A DNA stretch of 64,000 bases from PoT sp049331405 (GCF_049331405.1 NZ_CP186274.1:5518001-5582000), one strand, 5' to 3'. Shown: positions 17,132 through 26,080, counted from the stretch's first letter. Program-made: numbers and translations. The notes: generated by a model from the sequence alone, not told the origin.

Positions 17132-18619
17132 TCAACCAGGCGTCGGAGTAGGTGTCGGAGTCGGCGTCGGCGTTGGTGTCGGAGTAGGCGTTGGTGTCGG
17201 CGTCGGAGTAGGCGTCGGTGTCGGAGTAGGTGTCGGTGTCGGAGTAGGTGTCGGCGTAGGCGTTGGCGTCGGAGTCGGAGTCGGCGTTGGTGTCGGCGTC
17301 GGTGTCGGAGTAGGTGTCGGCGTAGGCGTTGGCGTTGGAGTCGGAGTAGGCGTTGGTGTCGGCGTCGGAGTAGGCGTCGGTGTCGGTGTCGGAGTAGGTG
17401 TCGGCGTAGGCGTTGGAGTCGGAGTAGGCGTTGGCGTTGGCGTTGGCGTTGGTGTCGGAGTAGGCGTTGGTGTCGGAGTAGGCGTTGGCGTCGGAGTAGG
17501 CGTAGGCGTCGGTGTCGGAGTAGGCGTCGGTGTCGGAGTAGGCGTTGGAGTCGGAGTAGGTGTCGGAGTAGGCGTTGGCGTCGGAGTAGGCGTCGGTGTC
17601 GGAGTAGGTGTCGGCGTAGGCGTCGGAGTCGGAGTCGGCGTTGGTGTCGGCGTAGGCGTCGGTGTCGGAGTAGGCGTTGGTGTCGGCGTCGGAGTAGGCG
17701 TCGGTGTCGGAGTAGGTGTCGGCGTTGGCGTCGGTGTCGGAGTAGGCGTTGGCGTCGGTGTCGGCGTTGGTGTCGGAGTAGGCGTTGGCGTCGGTGTCGG
17801 CGTCGGAGTAGGCGTCGGAGTAGGCGTCGGTGTCGGCGTTGGTGTCGGAGTCGGAGTAGGTGTTGGCGTCGGAGTAGGCGTCGGAGTAGGCGTTGGTGTC
17901 GGAGTCGGAGTAGGCGTCGGTGTCGGCGTCGGAGTAGGCGTCGGTGTCGGCGTTGGTGTCGGAGTCGGAGTAGGCGTTGGTGTCGGAGTAGGCGTAGGCG
18001 TTGGCGTCGGCGTCGGCGTTGGTGTCGGAGTAGGCGTTGGTGTCGGCGTCGGAGTAGGCGTCGGAGTCGGTTGATTCTGATCTGCGGCGGCGAAGAAGTT
18101 ACGAGCTACTTCCTGACGACTCACGCCAGCGCGAAGGAGGCGAGTCCAGTAGACTTCACCCTGGGCGTCGGGCTGGCGCTTGAGCACGCTGGTATAGAGC
18201 GAGTCGACGTATTGCCGATTGTTACCGCGCACATCGACGCCGAGATCAGTGAGCTCGCGGTTCCAGGCGATCACAAACTGCTGACGGACCGCGCTCGGGG
18301 AAAGCCCGCCCTCGATTTGGCTCACCCAGTAATTAACCTCGCTGGGCTGAGGCTGGCGGATGAGGATGTTGTTATAAAGGCCCACCACGAAGTTCGTGAG
18401 CCGAGGGTTATTGGCCTGCGCCTGGATTTCGGGCTGCGATTGTGCCGCGAGATTCGAAACGGCGGGTTGCGGCGGGGTTGCCTGCACCTCCGGCAGCCCC
18501 TGGCCCGATAACAGCGTCCTATCCTCGAGCCAGAAGCTCGGGGTCGGCATGCGCCGTTTCGGCCGAAACAGGCTTCCAAATCGCGTCACGCGTAACGCCC
18601 GTTTTAATTTTCGGAACAT
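17132..18619 (-). CDS. Secreted DUF4214 protein with a (Thr-Pro)155 tail
   Basis: The start at 18619 is set by a near-perfect ribosome-binding site (GGAGGAGG, 7 bases upstream). The N-terminus is basic (FRKLKRALRVTRFGSLFRPK) and leads to LEDRTLLSG, the planctomycete LExRxLLS sorting signal of large secreted or surface proteins. Residues about 75-180 hold two DUF4214 repeats (FVVGLYNNILIRQPQPSEV..., YVDSLYTSVLKRQPDAQGEV...), a module seen in secreted and S-layer-linked proteins. The rest, about 311 residues, is an uninterrupted Pro-Thr dipeptide run ending PG. Such tails are stiff, extended and normally O-glycosylated. The adjacent sulfotransferase and oxygenase could act on it (inference). 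Confidence 0.85.
   Translation of the reverse strand: MFRKLKRALRVTRFGSLFRPKRRMPTPSFWLEDRTLLSGQGLPEVQATPPQPAVSNLAAQSQPEIQAQANNPRLTNFVVGLYNNILIRQPQPSEVNYWVSQIEGGLSPSAVRQQFVIAWNRELTDLGVDVRGNNRQYVDSLYTSVLKRQPDAQGEVYWTRLLRAGVSRQEVARNFFAAADQNQPTPTPTPTPTPTPTPTPTPTPTPTPTPTPTPTPTPTPTPTPTPTPTPTPTPTPTPTPTPTPTPTPTPTPTPTPTPTPTPTPTPTPTPTPTPTPTPTPTPTPTPTPTPTPTPTPTPTPTPTPTPTPTPTPTPTPTPTPTPTPTPTPTPTPTPTPTPTPTPTPTPTPTPTPTPTPTPTPTPTPTPTPTPTPTPTPTPTPTPTPTPTPTPTPTPTPTPTPTPTPTPTPTPTPTPTPTPTPTPTPTPTPTPTPTPTPTPTPTPTPTPTPTPTPTPTPTPTPTPTPTPTPTPTPTPTPTPTPTPTPTPTPTPTPTPG
17138..18070 (-). repeat. 933-bp hexanucleotide tandem repeat coding (Pro-Thr)n
   Basis: The run is built of GTNGGN units on the + strand without a single break in frame, coding about 155 Pro-Thr pairs. 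All third positions vary (ACG, ACT, ACA, ACC; CCG, CCT, CCA, CCC), so the protein is uniform while the DNA is not. Longer units such as GTCGGAGTAGGCGTTGG recur, which suggests growth by unequal crossing-over or slippage. Its length is likely to vary between strains and to be difficult for short-read assembly. Confidence 0.9.
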
Positions 18620-18790
18620 AAGCCAACCTCCTCCAAAGGAGCTCGGATGGGTGTAGGGTCGAAGGTGTACAAGGGGGAGTGGGTGCAATACCAGGGGATG
18701 GAGAGGTTAAGCAAACTTCGCGCCTTCAATCAATTCGCAAGGCGATTCTGTGATAGGTTGATTAGATTTTTCAACACATCAAGAAAATAA

Positions 18791-19015
18791 TTAAGGATCA
18801 CACCTCGAGCAAACAGGCTCGACAGATAAGGTGACGGCATAATCCTGCTCAAAATCGCGAAAGGCTTCACGCATAAATTGCAAAATATCCAAGAGACCGC
18901 CAATGTTCGATCCCGCATTCGATAGCTGCTCGAGTTTCGATTTGAACTCGCTTAGCAGCAACCCTGGAATTGCAGCTCTAAAACCCCAGTTATTCATAAA
19001 CCAATTTTCGAACAT
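18791..19015 (-). CDS. Possible small protein upstream of the Thr-Pro gene
   Basis: A 74-residue ORF beginning MFENWFMNNWGFRAAIPG and then an amphipathic helical stretch (EFKSKLEQLSNAGSNIGGLLDILQFMREAF). It lies in an AT-rich spacer and reads in the same direction as the Thr-Pro gene. The composition is protein-like but there is no clear ribosome-binding site or known family, so it may be a chance ORF. Confidence 0.25.
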   Translation of the reverse strand: MFENWFMNNWGFRAAIPGLLLSEFKSKLEQLSNAGSNIGGLLDILQFMREAFRDFEQDYAVTLSVEPVCSRCDP

Positions 19016-20364
19016 AGGCCTTTAGGATTGCCTTTACTCAAGTAAAACTTGGCCTCTCATAGAGATAGAGGTGGACGCAAAAATACTTCATTTTCAATGG
19101 GTGAAGCAGGGCCGGCGCACACTTCATTGTTGATGAGTTGGAAGTTACGACAAAGGCTCTGAATCGCCTGAATAATGGCCTCTTACACACGCCCATCGCA
19201 TCCGACGAGCCTGCAGGCTCGGGACCTGATACCCCGTCGGGCATGATCCGAGCAGCCTGAACGGACCTTGAAAGGCAGCCCTTTCGGGGGCCGGTTCGCA
19301 CAACTCCTTGCTTATCAACAGTTAAGTGCACGCCGACCCTAGCGGGTGAAGTGTAACCCAATGTGTGTTACAGCTTTAGTCGGGCATGTTCCAGAACGTT
19401 TCAAGCAACGCGGTTTTCAGGCAAGGACATGATTTGCCTGCAAGCTCAATGTCCTGTTGGGGCACACCTGAGGCCATACCTGGGATTTCCGGTTCGGCGA
19501 AGAGAGTCGGTCGCAGCCTTCTTCGGATTCACATCAAGTTGACACCGGATTGCAAGTAAATCGACGTGATTCCATCATGTGGATGGAGGACGCTCCAAGG
19601 CTGAGCCCGGTTCCTGAGCCCATCGAACATACGGGAGCCCATCGACCACACTGCAGAGCCAGTGCCCCTAGGACGAGGCCGTTCAACGCTGACCCCACGG
19701 TTCGACGTCCCTTCTGAGATTTCAGGAATGTGACCTGTTCGTCCCGCGCGGCGGTATCCTCGACATAGATCGGGTGCGGGGCATTCGTCCGGCGGTCGGA
19801 ATTGAAGAGAAACTCGATGCCCGTTACGAAGCCATCGCGAAGGAACGCCCACTTTCGCGCGAAATCCAGGAGGAGCGGAGGCGTGAACCCCAGGGGCTTG
19901 CCGTCCCCGCCCGCATCGACCACCACAGTATGATCATCATGGCCGCCCAGCGAGTTCTGGAGCGTCGTGGGCGTCAGCCGTCGCGAGCATCATGGTCGAG
20001 CTAAAGCCAGGCCGATGGGACTTCAGATCCACCACCGCCGGCGGCCGACTGCAACTGGTGGCACTGGAACGGGATGCATCTCGGGGAAGAAAGCTGTACT
20101 CGGTGCCGAAGCCGCAGGGGCGCCGAGCTACTCTTCATCCGCGTGCCCACGCGGATGCTCCGATCGTAAACGACAGGATAGCGAACCAAGCGAAAATTCA
20201 ATACATATCCAAGCATTTTGATTTTCAATAAATTACTATTTTCCTGGCGCAGGTTTTGCCTTTGGGACATCCATCGAGGTTGAGGGTCTCCAAGTCGTTT
20301 TGGAGATTCCACCTTGGGCGGCAAATGGAATTCCACACACCGAGCCATCCGAGATCGCCCCTTG
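19016..20364. other. Gene-poor spacer with a decayed ORF
   Basis: No intact gene. On the minus strand about 19534-19965 codes a protein-like stretch (NSLGGHDDHTVVVDAGGDG, then KPLGFTPPLLLDFARKWAFL, then a NSDRRTNAPHPIYVEDTAA segment) that has no start and fades at both ends. It looks like the relic of a secreted or enzymatic planctomycete gene that I cannot name. AT-rich DNA is found at 20190-20245. A strong promoter or terminator was not seen. Confidence 0.35.
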
Positions 20365-21447
20365 ATGGACAATCCAGGAACTGCAACCGCGATGGTAAAC
20401 GAAGTCCTGAAATCACCCTCACGCGACTCGATCGCCCGGTCGACCAGCATCGAAGAGACGGCCCCCGCCGCGATTCGTCGCGTCTCATGGGGTGCCGTGC
20501 TGGCCGGTGTCACGGTCACTCTGGTGACCCAACTCCTCTTCGGCGTCCTCGGCATCGCCATCGGCGCCAGCACCATCGACCCACTCCATGAAGCGAGCCC
20601 GACCTCGGGCCTCGGCATGGGCGCAGGCATCTGGTTCATCGTCACCGGCGTCATCTCGCTGTTCGCAGGCGGCTGGACTGCTGGTCGGCTGGCCGGGATT
20701 CCGCGAGCCATCGACAGCTCGCTCCACGGCGTACTCACCTGGGGCATCGCCACGCTGGCGATGTTTTATCTACTGACCACCACCGTGGGAGCAGTGATCG
20801 GCGGGACGGCCAGGGCATTGAGCCAGGGGGCCTCCATCGTCGGTCAGGGGGTTGCCTCGGCGTCCCCACAGGCCATGGAAGCGGTCAAGGGCGAGATGAA
20901 GGATCGCGGAATCGACCTGAGTTCCATCAAGGAAGACGCCCGGACGATGCTCCGCCAGACGGGCAAGCCTGCGCTTCAGCCCGAGGCCATCGAGGGCAAG
21001 GCGAAGGAAGCCAGGGACGATGCGAGGGCGACGGCCGGTACGGCGGCGACCGACCCGCAGGCGGCCGACCAGGAGTTGAATGGGCTCCTCGATAGGCTCT
21101 ATAACCGGTCCACGGAGGTGGCGAACGCGGCCGATCGCGAGGCGGCCGTCAACGTCATCGTGGCCCGGACTGGAAAGAGCAAGGAAGAGGCCGGTCAGGT
21201 CGTGGACCGCTGGGAGAAGACCTATCAGCAGGCCAAGGAGCAGTTGGCAAAGACGAAGGAACGGGCCGCCCAGAAGGCACGCGAAGCGGGAGATGTCGCC
21301 GCCCGCAAGGTGGGGCACGCCGCCGGATGGAGCTTCGTTGCCATGCTGCTGGGGCTCGGTGCGGCCGCTTACGGCGGCTTCATGAGCCTGCCAACCGACC
21401 TGCGGACCCGGGTCGGCCACACCGTCACCACGCACGGGACGCGTTGA
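20365..21447 (+). CDS. Four-helix membrane protein with stress-type coiled tail
   Basis: I prefer ATG 20365 to the upstream TTG at 20314, giving about 360 residues. Three hydrophobic segments lie near the start (VSWGAVLAGVTVTLVTQLLF, IWFIVTGVISLFAGGWTAG, WGIATLAMFYLLTTTVGAV) and one near the end (WSFVAMLLGLGAAAYGGF). The long middle is charged and helical (Lys/Glu/Ala-rich, KTKERAAQKAREAGDVAARK), like YtxH/LEA-type stress proteins. Homologues are often annotated 'PhnA-like', which does not describe a function. The next gene begins 12 bases on, so the two likely form an operon. Role: envelope stress is a guess. Confidence 0.6.
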   Translation: MDNPGTATAMVNEVLKSPSRDSIARSTSIEETAPAAIRRVSWGAVLAGVTVTLVTQLLFGVLGIAIGASTIDPLHEASPTSGLGMGAGIWFIVTGVISLFAGGWTAGRLAGIPRAIDSSLHGVLTWGIATLAMFYLLTTTVGAVIGGTARALSQGASIVGQGVASASPQAMEAVKGEMKDRGIDLSSIKEDARTMLRQTGKPALQPEAIEGKAKEARDDARATAGTAATDPQAADQELNGLLDRLYNRSTEVANAADREAAVNVIVARTGKSKEEAGQVVDRWEKTYQQAKEQLAKTKERAAQKAREAGDVAARKVGHAAGWSFVAMLLGLGAAAYGGFMSLPTDLRTRVGHTVTTHGTR

Positions 21448-21459
21448 AAGGCGGGCGAA

Positions 21460-22146
21460 ATGGTAGACGCGGTCATCTTCGACATCGACGGGACGCTGAT
21501 CGACTCCGTCGATCTCCACGCCGAGGCCTGGCAGGTCGCCTTGCGGCACTTCGGCCACGACCTTCCTTTCGAGCGGGTTCGCCACGAGATCGGCAAGGGC
21601 GGGGATCATCTGATGCCCGCCCTCCTGCCGCAGGATCTCGTGGACAGCCGAGGCGAGGAGATTGAGAAATTCCGCTCGGAGTTGTTCAAGCGAGAATACC
21701 TCTCCCGGGTGCGCCCCTTCCCCGGGGTACGCGAGCTCTTCGAGCGTATCAAGGCGGACGGCAAGAGGATCGCCCTGGCCTCCTCGGCGAAGGGCGACGA
21801 GGTCGAGATCTACAAGGGGATAGCCGACATCGCCGGCCTCAGCGAAGCCGAGACCTCGTCGGATGATGCGGAGAGCTCCAAGCCTAACCCCGACATCTTC
21901 GAGGCCGCGATGGAACAACTGGGGGACGTGGACAGCGCTGAGGTCGTCGTGATCGGAGACACTCCCTACGACGCCGAGGCGGCATCCAAGGCGGGGTTAC
22001 GCACCATCGGCATGCTCTGCGGCGGCTTTCCCGAGACGGAACTGCGTGCGGCGGGCTGCTTCGCGATCTATCGCGATCCGGCCGACTTGCTGGCGCGTTA
22101 TGACGAATCGCCACTCGGTCGCCTGCAAACCTCAACGGCCCCTTGA
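21460..22146 (+). CDS. HAD-superfamily phosphatase (beta-phosphoglucomutase/Gph-like)
   Basis: A 228-residue protein with all four HAD motifs: DxDGT (FDIDGTLIDS, residues 6-15; nucleophile Asp8, acid/base Asp10), the Ser motif (LASSAKGDEV), the Lys (SKPNPDIFEAA) and the acidic pair (VIGDTPYDAEAA). A helical cap lies between motifs I and II. The closest types are phosphoglycolate phosphatase and beta-phosphoglucomutase; the sequence alone does not separate them. It follows the membrane protein gene by 12 bases and overlaps nothing downstream once the next start is placed at 22320. Confidence 0.82.
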   Translation: MVDAVIFDIDGTLIDSVDLHAEAWQVALRHFGHDLPFERVRHEIGKGGDHLMPALLPQDLVDSRGEEIEKFRSELFKREYLSRVRPFPGVRELFERIKADGKRIALASSAKGDEVEIYKGIADIAGLSEAETSSDDAESSKPNPDIFEAAMEQLGDVDSAEVVVIGDTPYDAEAASKAGLRTIGMLCGGFPETELRAAGCFAIYRDPADLLARYDESPLGRLQTSTAP

Positions 22147-22319
22147 TGGACCTGAGTGGGAGGGGCGGCGCTTCGGTGACGCCCCTCCACGATGCCTCGC
22201 GAGTTTCGTTCCTCGTCCGACGTGAGCCTGCACATTCCAATCGAAGTCCTCGAAGATGTTGGAACCCCTTGCTTGGGGCAACCTCATGGGTCGAGAGCCT
22301 TTATCGCTGGGGAGTAACC

Positions 22320-23612
22320 ATGTTGGGGATGATGATTGACGCCAGGGCGATCCGCCGGGCGACGGGGTGGCTCGCGGTCATGATCCTGGTCTCGGGTACG
22401 GCCTTCGGTCAGACGGGCCGACGCTCGAAGAAGAAGGCGGGTTCCAAACCGGTACAGCGGGCCAAGACATCGCCCGCCGATACAACGGCTGCCGATCGGA
22501 TCAAATTTAAAGGTGGAGATGAGCTTCTCGGCCAGGTCGAGGATTCTTCCCCGACAGGATCGCTGCTCGTCCTCGCCAGGCGGGAATGGGTGCGGGCGAA
22601 CCTGCCTGGCCGCGCACGAGAGTGGGAGGCCGCCAACGAATCCATCACCGCCGAGGCCGCATTACAGCGTCGCGAACGCCTGATGGTCTGGCGTCACCAA
22701 CGCCCTACCCAACCGATGCAGGGTGATCGGATCACGGCCTGGCTCGATCGGGAACTCGTCGCGCCGTCGAAGGCATCGTACTCCACCCCTTTGATCGCCG
22801 TACTGATCGCCCCGAACTCGGTTTCGTCCGTTCAGCGGCGCGGAGAACAGGCTGCCAGGACATTGCGTGCCGCCTGGCTTCTCGGCATCCCCGACGCCGA
22901 GACCACTCCCCTGGCAACCCTGGTCGATACCATCGCCGGTCGTGGGATGGCCCTTCAAGGGGATGAGCCGATCGCACTCGATCGGGTGGCGCCGCCGGGA
23001 CCGGAGACAGACGACCATTGGCTGCTACGGCGAGCCGCAACCGAAGCCCTGCACGATGAGGGGCTGCGATTCATCCGCTTCGGTTCGACGATCCTTCCTG
23101 AGCCCATCGCCGGTCAGCAACCTGATCCGGCCGCAGGAACGGCGATTGCTGGCGGAGTCATCCGGGACGTGCTCGGCGTGGGCAGCCCCGATCCCCTGGC
23201 CGAGCGGCTCCGCGACATCGCCGATCGTGGCCGCATCGGTGCCCTCATCACCCGGATCGAGGTCGCTCCCGATCTGAGCGCGGTCTCGGCCGAATCGGCA
23301 CTCTACTATCATGGAGCGAAGGGTTGGGCTCGCGGGCCTTGGAGGACTGGCAGCCTCCAGGTCGGTGCGGTCCCGCCGGCAGTCGTGGCAGCGGTCGCCC
23401 GCGATCCACAAGTCAGGGGGGTGATGGAGCTCGTCGAATCCATCGGAGGTGGGCTGGTATCGCCCGAGATGAAGGACCGGGGCCTGGTCATGGGCACGAC
23501 AGCCGGTGGCGCGGTTCTCCTCGCCCGGACGGCGCTAATCAGCTCGCTTACTGGCCTTGCATTGGACCTGACCGAGGAAGCGTCCGCCCGAAGGACCGGG
23601 ACTAAGCGATAG
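22320..23612 (+). CDS. Secreted protein of unknown function
   Basis: About 430 residues from ATG 22320, chosen over an upstream in-frame start because of GGGGAG just before it and because a signal peptide then begins the protein (ATGWLAVMILVSGTAFGQTG). After a Lys/Arg-rich linker a globular domain follows with no Cys and no motif I know (RREWVRANLPGRAREWEAA; RTLRAAWLLGIPDAETTPL; SALYYHGAKGWARGPWRTG). It ends in a small hydrophobic segment. It is probably periplasmic. Planctomycetes carry many such lineage-restricted secreted proteins. Confidence 0.6.
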   Translation: MLGMMIDARAIRRATGWLAVMILVSGTAFGQTGRRSKKKAGSKPVQRAKTSPADTTAADRIKFKGGDELLGQVEDSSPTGSLLVLARREWVRANLPGRAREWEAANESITAEAALQRRERLMVWRHQRPTQPMQGDRITAWLDRELVAPSKASYSTPLIAVLIAPNSVSSVQRRGEQAARTLRAAWLLGIPDAETTPLATLVDTIAGRGMALQGDEPIALDRVAPPGPETDDHWLLRRAATEALHDEGLRFIRFGSTILPEPIAGQQPDPAAGTAIAGGVIRDVLGVGSPDPLAERLRDIADRGRIGALITRIEVAPDLSAVSAESALYYHGAKGWARGPWRTGSLQVGAVPPAVVAAVARDPQVRGVMELVESIGGGLVSPEMKDRGLVMGTTAGGAVLLARTALISSLTGLALDLTEEASARRTGTKR

Positions 23613-23741
23613 CATTCGAACCACATTTACAAAATAACAGTATAACCATCTGTATTAGACACCGATAAATCTTACGACACATTACCGCATCCTCCGTGCA
23701 GCCCAATATTTACGGATTGCGGCGGCACGTCACGGCGAATC

Positions 23742-23969
23742 TCATCTCGAGGAGGACGATTCCTCGAAGATGTCCTCCCAAAGTTTCCGCTTGCGCATCA
23801 CATATCCAAGAATTTCCTCGTGATCGTCCTTCGGCGTGATGACGAGCTTCCGATCGCGTCGAAATGAGCCGAGTATGAGCGCCGTCATTTCCGCGTCGAG
23901 TTGCAAAGACCTGCAGGCGTCGCGGATCAGCTCGACGTCCTCACGTGCCGAGATCCTGTTGAACTTCAT
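23742..23969 (-). CDS. Small acidic/basic protein at the end of the nitrilase operon
   Basis: A 75-residue ORF (MKFNRISAREDVELIRDACR...) predicted to be all helix followed by charged strands, ending EDIFEESSSSR. ATG 23969 has AAGGA 8-9 bases upstream. It overlaps the end of the preceding small ORF by about 30 bases. It resembles no family I know. The protein-like composition and operon position support it. Confidence 0.45.
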   Translation of the reverse strand: MKFNRISAREDVELIRDACRSLQLDAEMTALILGSFRRDRKLVITPKDDHEEILGYVMRKRKLWEDIFEESSSSR

Positions 23970-24168
23970 GATGTTCATCCTTGGAGCTGGCCTCTTCAGA
24001 AGCTCCGGTATGTGTCGCGAGTTGAATCGAGGGGAACGACCAGGTCACGGGAATCGAGGGACGTCGGCGGCCGTCCCACCAGTAGAAAAATGAGCCCATC
24101 ATGCTGAGCAGGAACGTGCCGGCGCGGATGAGGTGACGACGGCGACCGACGGGGACGTAATACGACAT
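23941..24168 (-). CDS. Small single-pass membrane protein inside the nitrilase operon
   Basis: A 75-residue ORF that starts within the 3' end of the nitrilase gene in another frame, with GAGGGA upstream. It has a basic N-terminus (MSYYVPVGRRRHLIR), one short hydrophobic segment (GTFLLSMMGSFFYWW) and an acidic tail. It could be a membrane anchor or a peptide product. Evidence is limited to the ribosome-binding site, the hydrophobic segment and coupling with its neighbours. Confidence 0.4.
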   Translation of the reverse strand: MSYYVPVGRRRHLIRAGTFLLSMMGSFFYWWDGRRRPSIPVTWSFPSIQLATHTGASEEASSKDEHHEVQQDLGT

Positions 24169-24980
24169 GGACGAATCCCTCGGGTGTGCGAAGTGGTGAT
24201 CTCGGAAAGCAGCAGGCAAGGCTCGGAGCCCGCCAGCACCGGCGGTTGATCGCACCCGTCGCAGATGCTGCTCCGGCCGGCGAAGCGATCGGCGATCCGA
24301 TCCGTCATGGCCAGGCCGAGCACCGGGATGATGGTCTCCGTGGCGCCGCACTGATTGGCGAAGAGCACTGGTACGCCGAGGTCACGCGCGACCTTCGCGG
24401 GGATCTCCGCGGCCATCGGGCCGAGATGGCCCAGCAGCCAGTGCTTCCGGCCATCCTGGCGCGAGGCGAAATCGGGCCAGGCGGCCGAGATCACCGCCAG
24501 GTCGATCCGCTCTCGGTAGGCGTCCCAGACGCCCTGGTAGAGCATATCCGCGCAGATCGCCAGGCCGAGTCGCCCCCAGGGGGTCGCGACGACCAGGGCC
24601 GACCGGCCGGGACGGCAACGGAACCGCTCCCAGAAGACGAGGTGCCGCTTGCGATAGACGTTGACCGAGCCGTCGGGCAGGCAGAGCGCCAGGGAATTGT
24701 GGAGGTGCCGCCCATCACGCTCGAGGAAGCCGGCGGCTATGCCCATCTTCCAGAGCCGGCTCCGGTCGCGCAGGTGGCGTATCGTCGGCCCGTCGCTCGC
24801 TTCGGCATACGCCCCAAAAGGGGACAGGAGGCCATATCCGGTATTGAACATCTCAGGCAGGACCGCCAGGGCCACGCCTGCGAGTTTCGCCTCGCGCAGC
24901 CAGTCATCCGCCCGGACGACGTTGGCCGAGACCTCCGACAGTCCGGAAGGCATCTGCACGGAAGCCACAACAATTTTCAT
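24099..24980 (-). CDS. Nitrilase-superfamily amidohydrolase
   Basis: A 293-residue C-N hydrolase with the Glu-Lys-Cys triad: Glu43 (LPEMFNTGYG), Lys111 (YRKRHLVFW) and Cys143 (AICADMLY). Members hydrolyse nitriles, amides or carbamoyl groups, or transfer acyl groups. Homology fades after about residue 245, and the last 40 residues (TTSHTRGIRPC...SARSCSA type) overlap another ORF, so the true protein may have been extended by a small frame change. Its ATG overlaps the methyltransferase stop (ATGA), so the two are translationally coupled. Substrate unknown. Confidence 0.8.
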   Translation of the reverse strand: MKIVVASVQMPSGLSEVSANVVRADDWLREAKLAGVALAVLPEMFNTGYGLLSPFGAYAEASDGPTIRHLRDRSRLWKMGIAAGFLERDGRHLHNSLALCLPDGSVNVYRKRHLVFWERFRCRPGRSALVVATPWGRLGLAICADMLYQGVWDAYRERIDLAVISAAWPDFASRQDGRKHWLLGHLGPMAAEIPAKVARDLGVPVLFANQCGATETIIPVLGLAMTDRIADRFAGRSSICDGCDQPPVLAGSEPCLLLSEITTSHTRGIRPCRITSPSVAVVTSSAPARSCSA

Positions 24981-25750
24981 GTAGATAATACGCTTTCTTG
25001 ACAGGTCGCGGGCAGCCTGCCTACGTTCAGATCCGGGGAACCCTCGGCCTTATCGGGGGAAGACATTGCCGCACTCTTCTCTCGGGCCGGCACCCGGAGA
25101 GGCTCGGCGGGCGGCATCCTCCCCTCCGTCAAGAGGAAGGGTGCCAGACCGCTGTGAACCTCCTGATCCGTCCGGGCGAAGCCGGCGCGCCGGAACAACT
25201 CGCGAACCCGGCTTGCGGAGGCGTGGTGGACTTCCCCTTCGATCCCAGCGACGCAGACGTCGTAGATGAACCGGCCCCAGTAGCCATCGCGATGGCCGTC
25301 GAGCAGCATCAACCGCCCGCCCGGCTTGAGGACGCGACTCATCTCGGCGACGGCCCGATCCTGGTGCGGATAATGGTGGAAACTATTGGAACAGGTCACC
25401 ATGTCGAAGGAACCGGCCGCGAACGGCAATCGCTCGCTGTCCCCCTGCACCGCGGCGAAGGGCTGACCACCGGGCTGGGGGCGGAGTCGACCCGCCTGGA
25501 TCATCGCGGCGACGAGGTCCACGCCCCAGACCTTCGCGAGGGGGAAGGCGTCACGGACCCTCGCGGCGAAGACTCCGGTGCCGCACCCAACGTCGAGAAG
25601 CGACCAGGGACGATCGCCGAAACGGTCCCGCAGTCGCGCGATCAGTGCCTCATGCGATGGCGTGAACAGCAGCCATTGCAGGATGCTCCGATCATAGCTC
25701 TTGCTCCAGACGGCGAACTCGCGTGCCGCTTCTTCCTTCCGGTAAGGCAT
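24977..25750 (-). CDS. Class I SAM-dependent methyltransferase
   Basis: Start at ATG 25750 on the strength of AAGGGG 6-7 bases upstream (an upstream start at 25771 is possible). Motif I is LLDVGCGTGVFAARV, the acidic residue of strand 2 is in WGVDLVAAM, motif II is FDMVTCSNSFHHYP and post-motif is LKPGGRLMLLDG: a Methyltransf_11 enzyme of the UbiE/small-molecule type. A helical lid follows (GHRDGYWGRFIYDVCVAG). It heads a four-gene minus-strand operon with the nitrilase. Together they suggest a small-molecule modification pathway. Confidence 0.82.
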   Translation of the reverse strand: MPYRKEEAAREFAVWSKSYDRSILQWLLFTPSHEALIARLRDRFGDRPWSLLDVGCGTGVFAARVRDAFPLAKVWGVDLVAAMIQAGRLRPQPGGQPFAAVQGDSERLPFAAGSFDMVTCSNSFHHYPHQDRAVAEMSRVLKPGGRLMLLDGHRDGYWGRFIYDVCVAGIEGEVHHASASRVRELFRRAGFARTDQEVHSGLAPFLLTEGRMPPAEPLRVPAREKSAAMSSPDKAEGSPDLNVGRLPATCQESVLST

Positions 25751-25958
25751 CCCAATCCCCTTCGGCCACACGGTGGCGGAGGCAGGTTCAACTTAAATTT
25801 TTTGACATGGCATAAAAAATAGCAAAATCTATTCCAAATATCGAAAATCCTTGCTTTTTGGATTTATGGAGGATGCTCGAGGCGGCCTGGCGATCGGCGC
25901 GTACGATCGACAGGGTTACCTCGGCGAGATCGATAGACGCCGCCCATTCCAGTCGCGG

Positions 25959-26080
25959 TCAAGGGCGTCTGATTTCTGATGGCTGGATCGAATTGTAGAG
26001 GCCCTGCTCCACATACTTGCGGGCATCGGGGAAGGTGTTGGTGCTCAATTCCGGGAGAATCACGAGGTCCAGCTCGACGA
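25959..26080 (-). pseudogene. Nitrilase fragment
   Basis: One frame reads ELDLVILPELSTNTFPDARK before a stop at 25959-25961. This is the conserved nitrilase segment around the catalytic Glu (LPE). Nothing else of the enzyme survives on either side. It is a relic of a second nitrilase just upstream of the intact operon. Confidence 0.5.

Noticed and set aside
17138..18070. CRISPR-like or non-coding tandem array
   Set aside because: The unit is a hexamer with no spacers and stays in one frame as Pro-Thr from a gene with a clear start and sorting motif.
24099..24220. Nitrilase C-terminal extension of about 40 residues as a real domain
   Set aside because: Its Ser/Thr/Arg-rich composition and its overlap with another protein-like ORF make it more likely to be run-on. 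I kept the full ORF but do not claim a domain.
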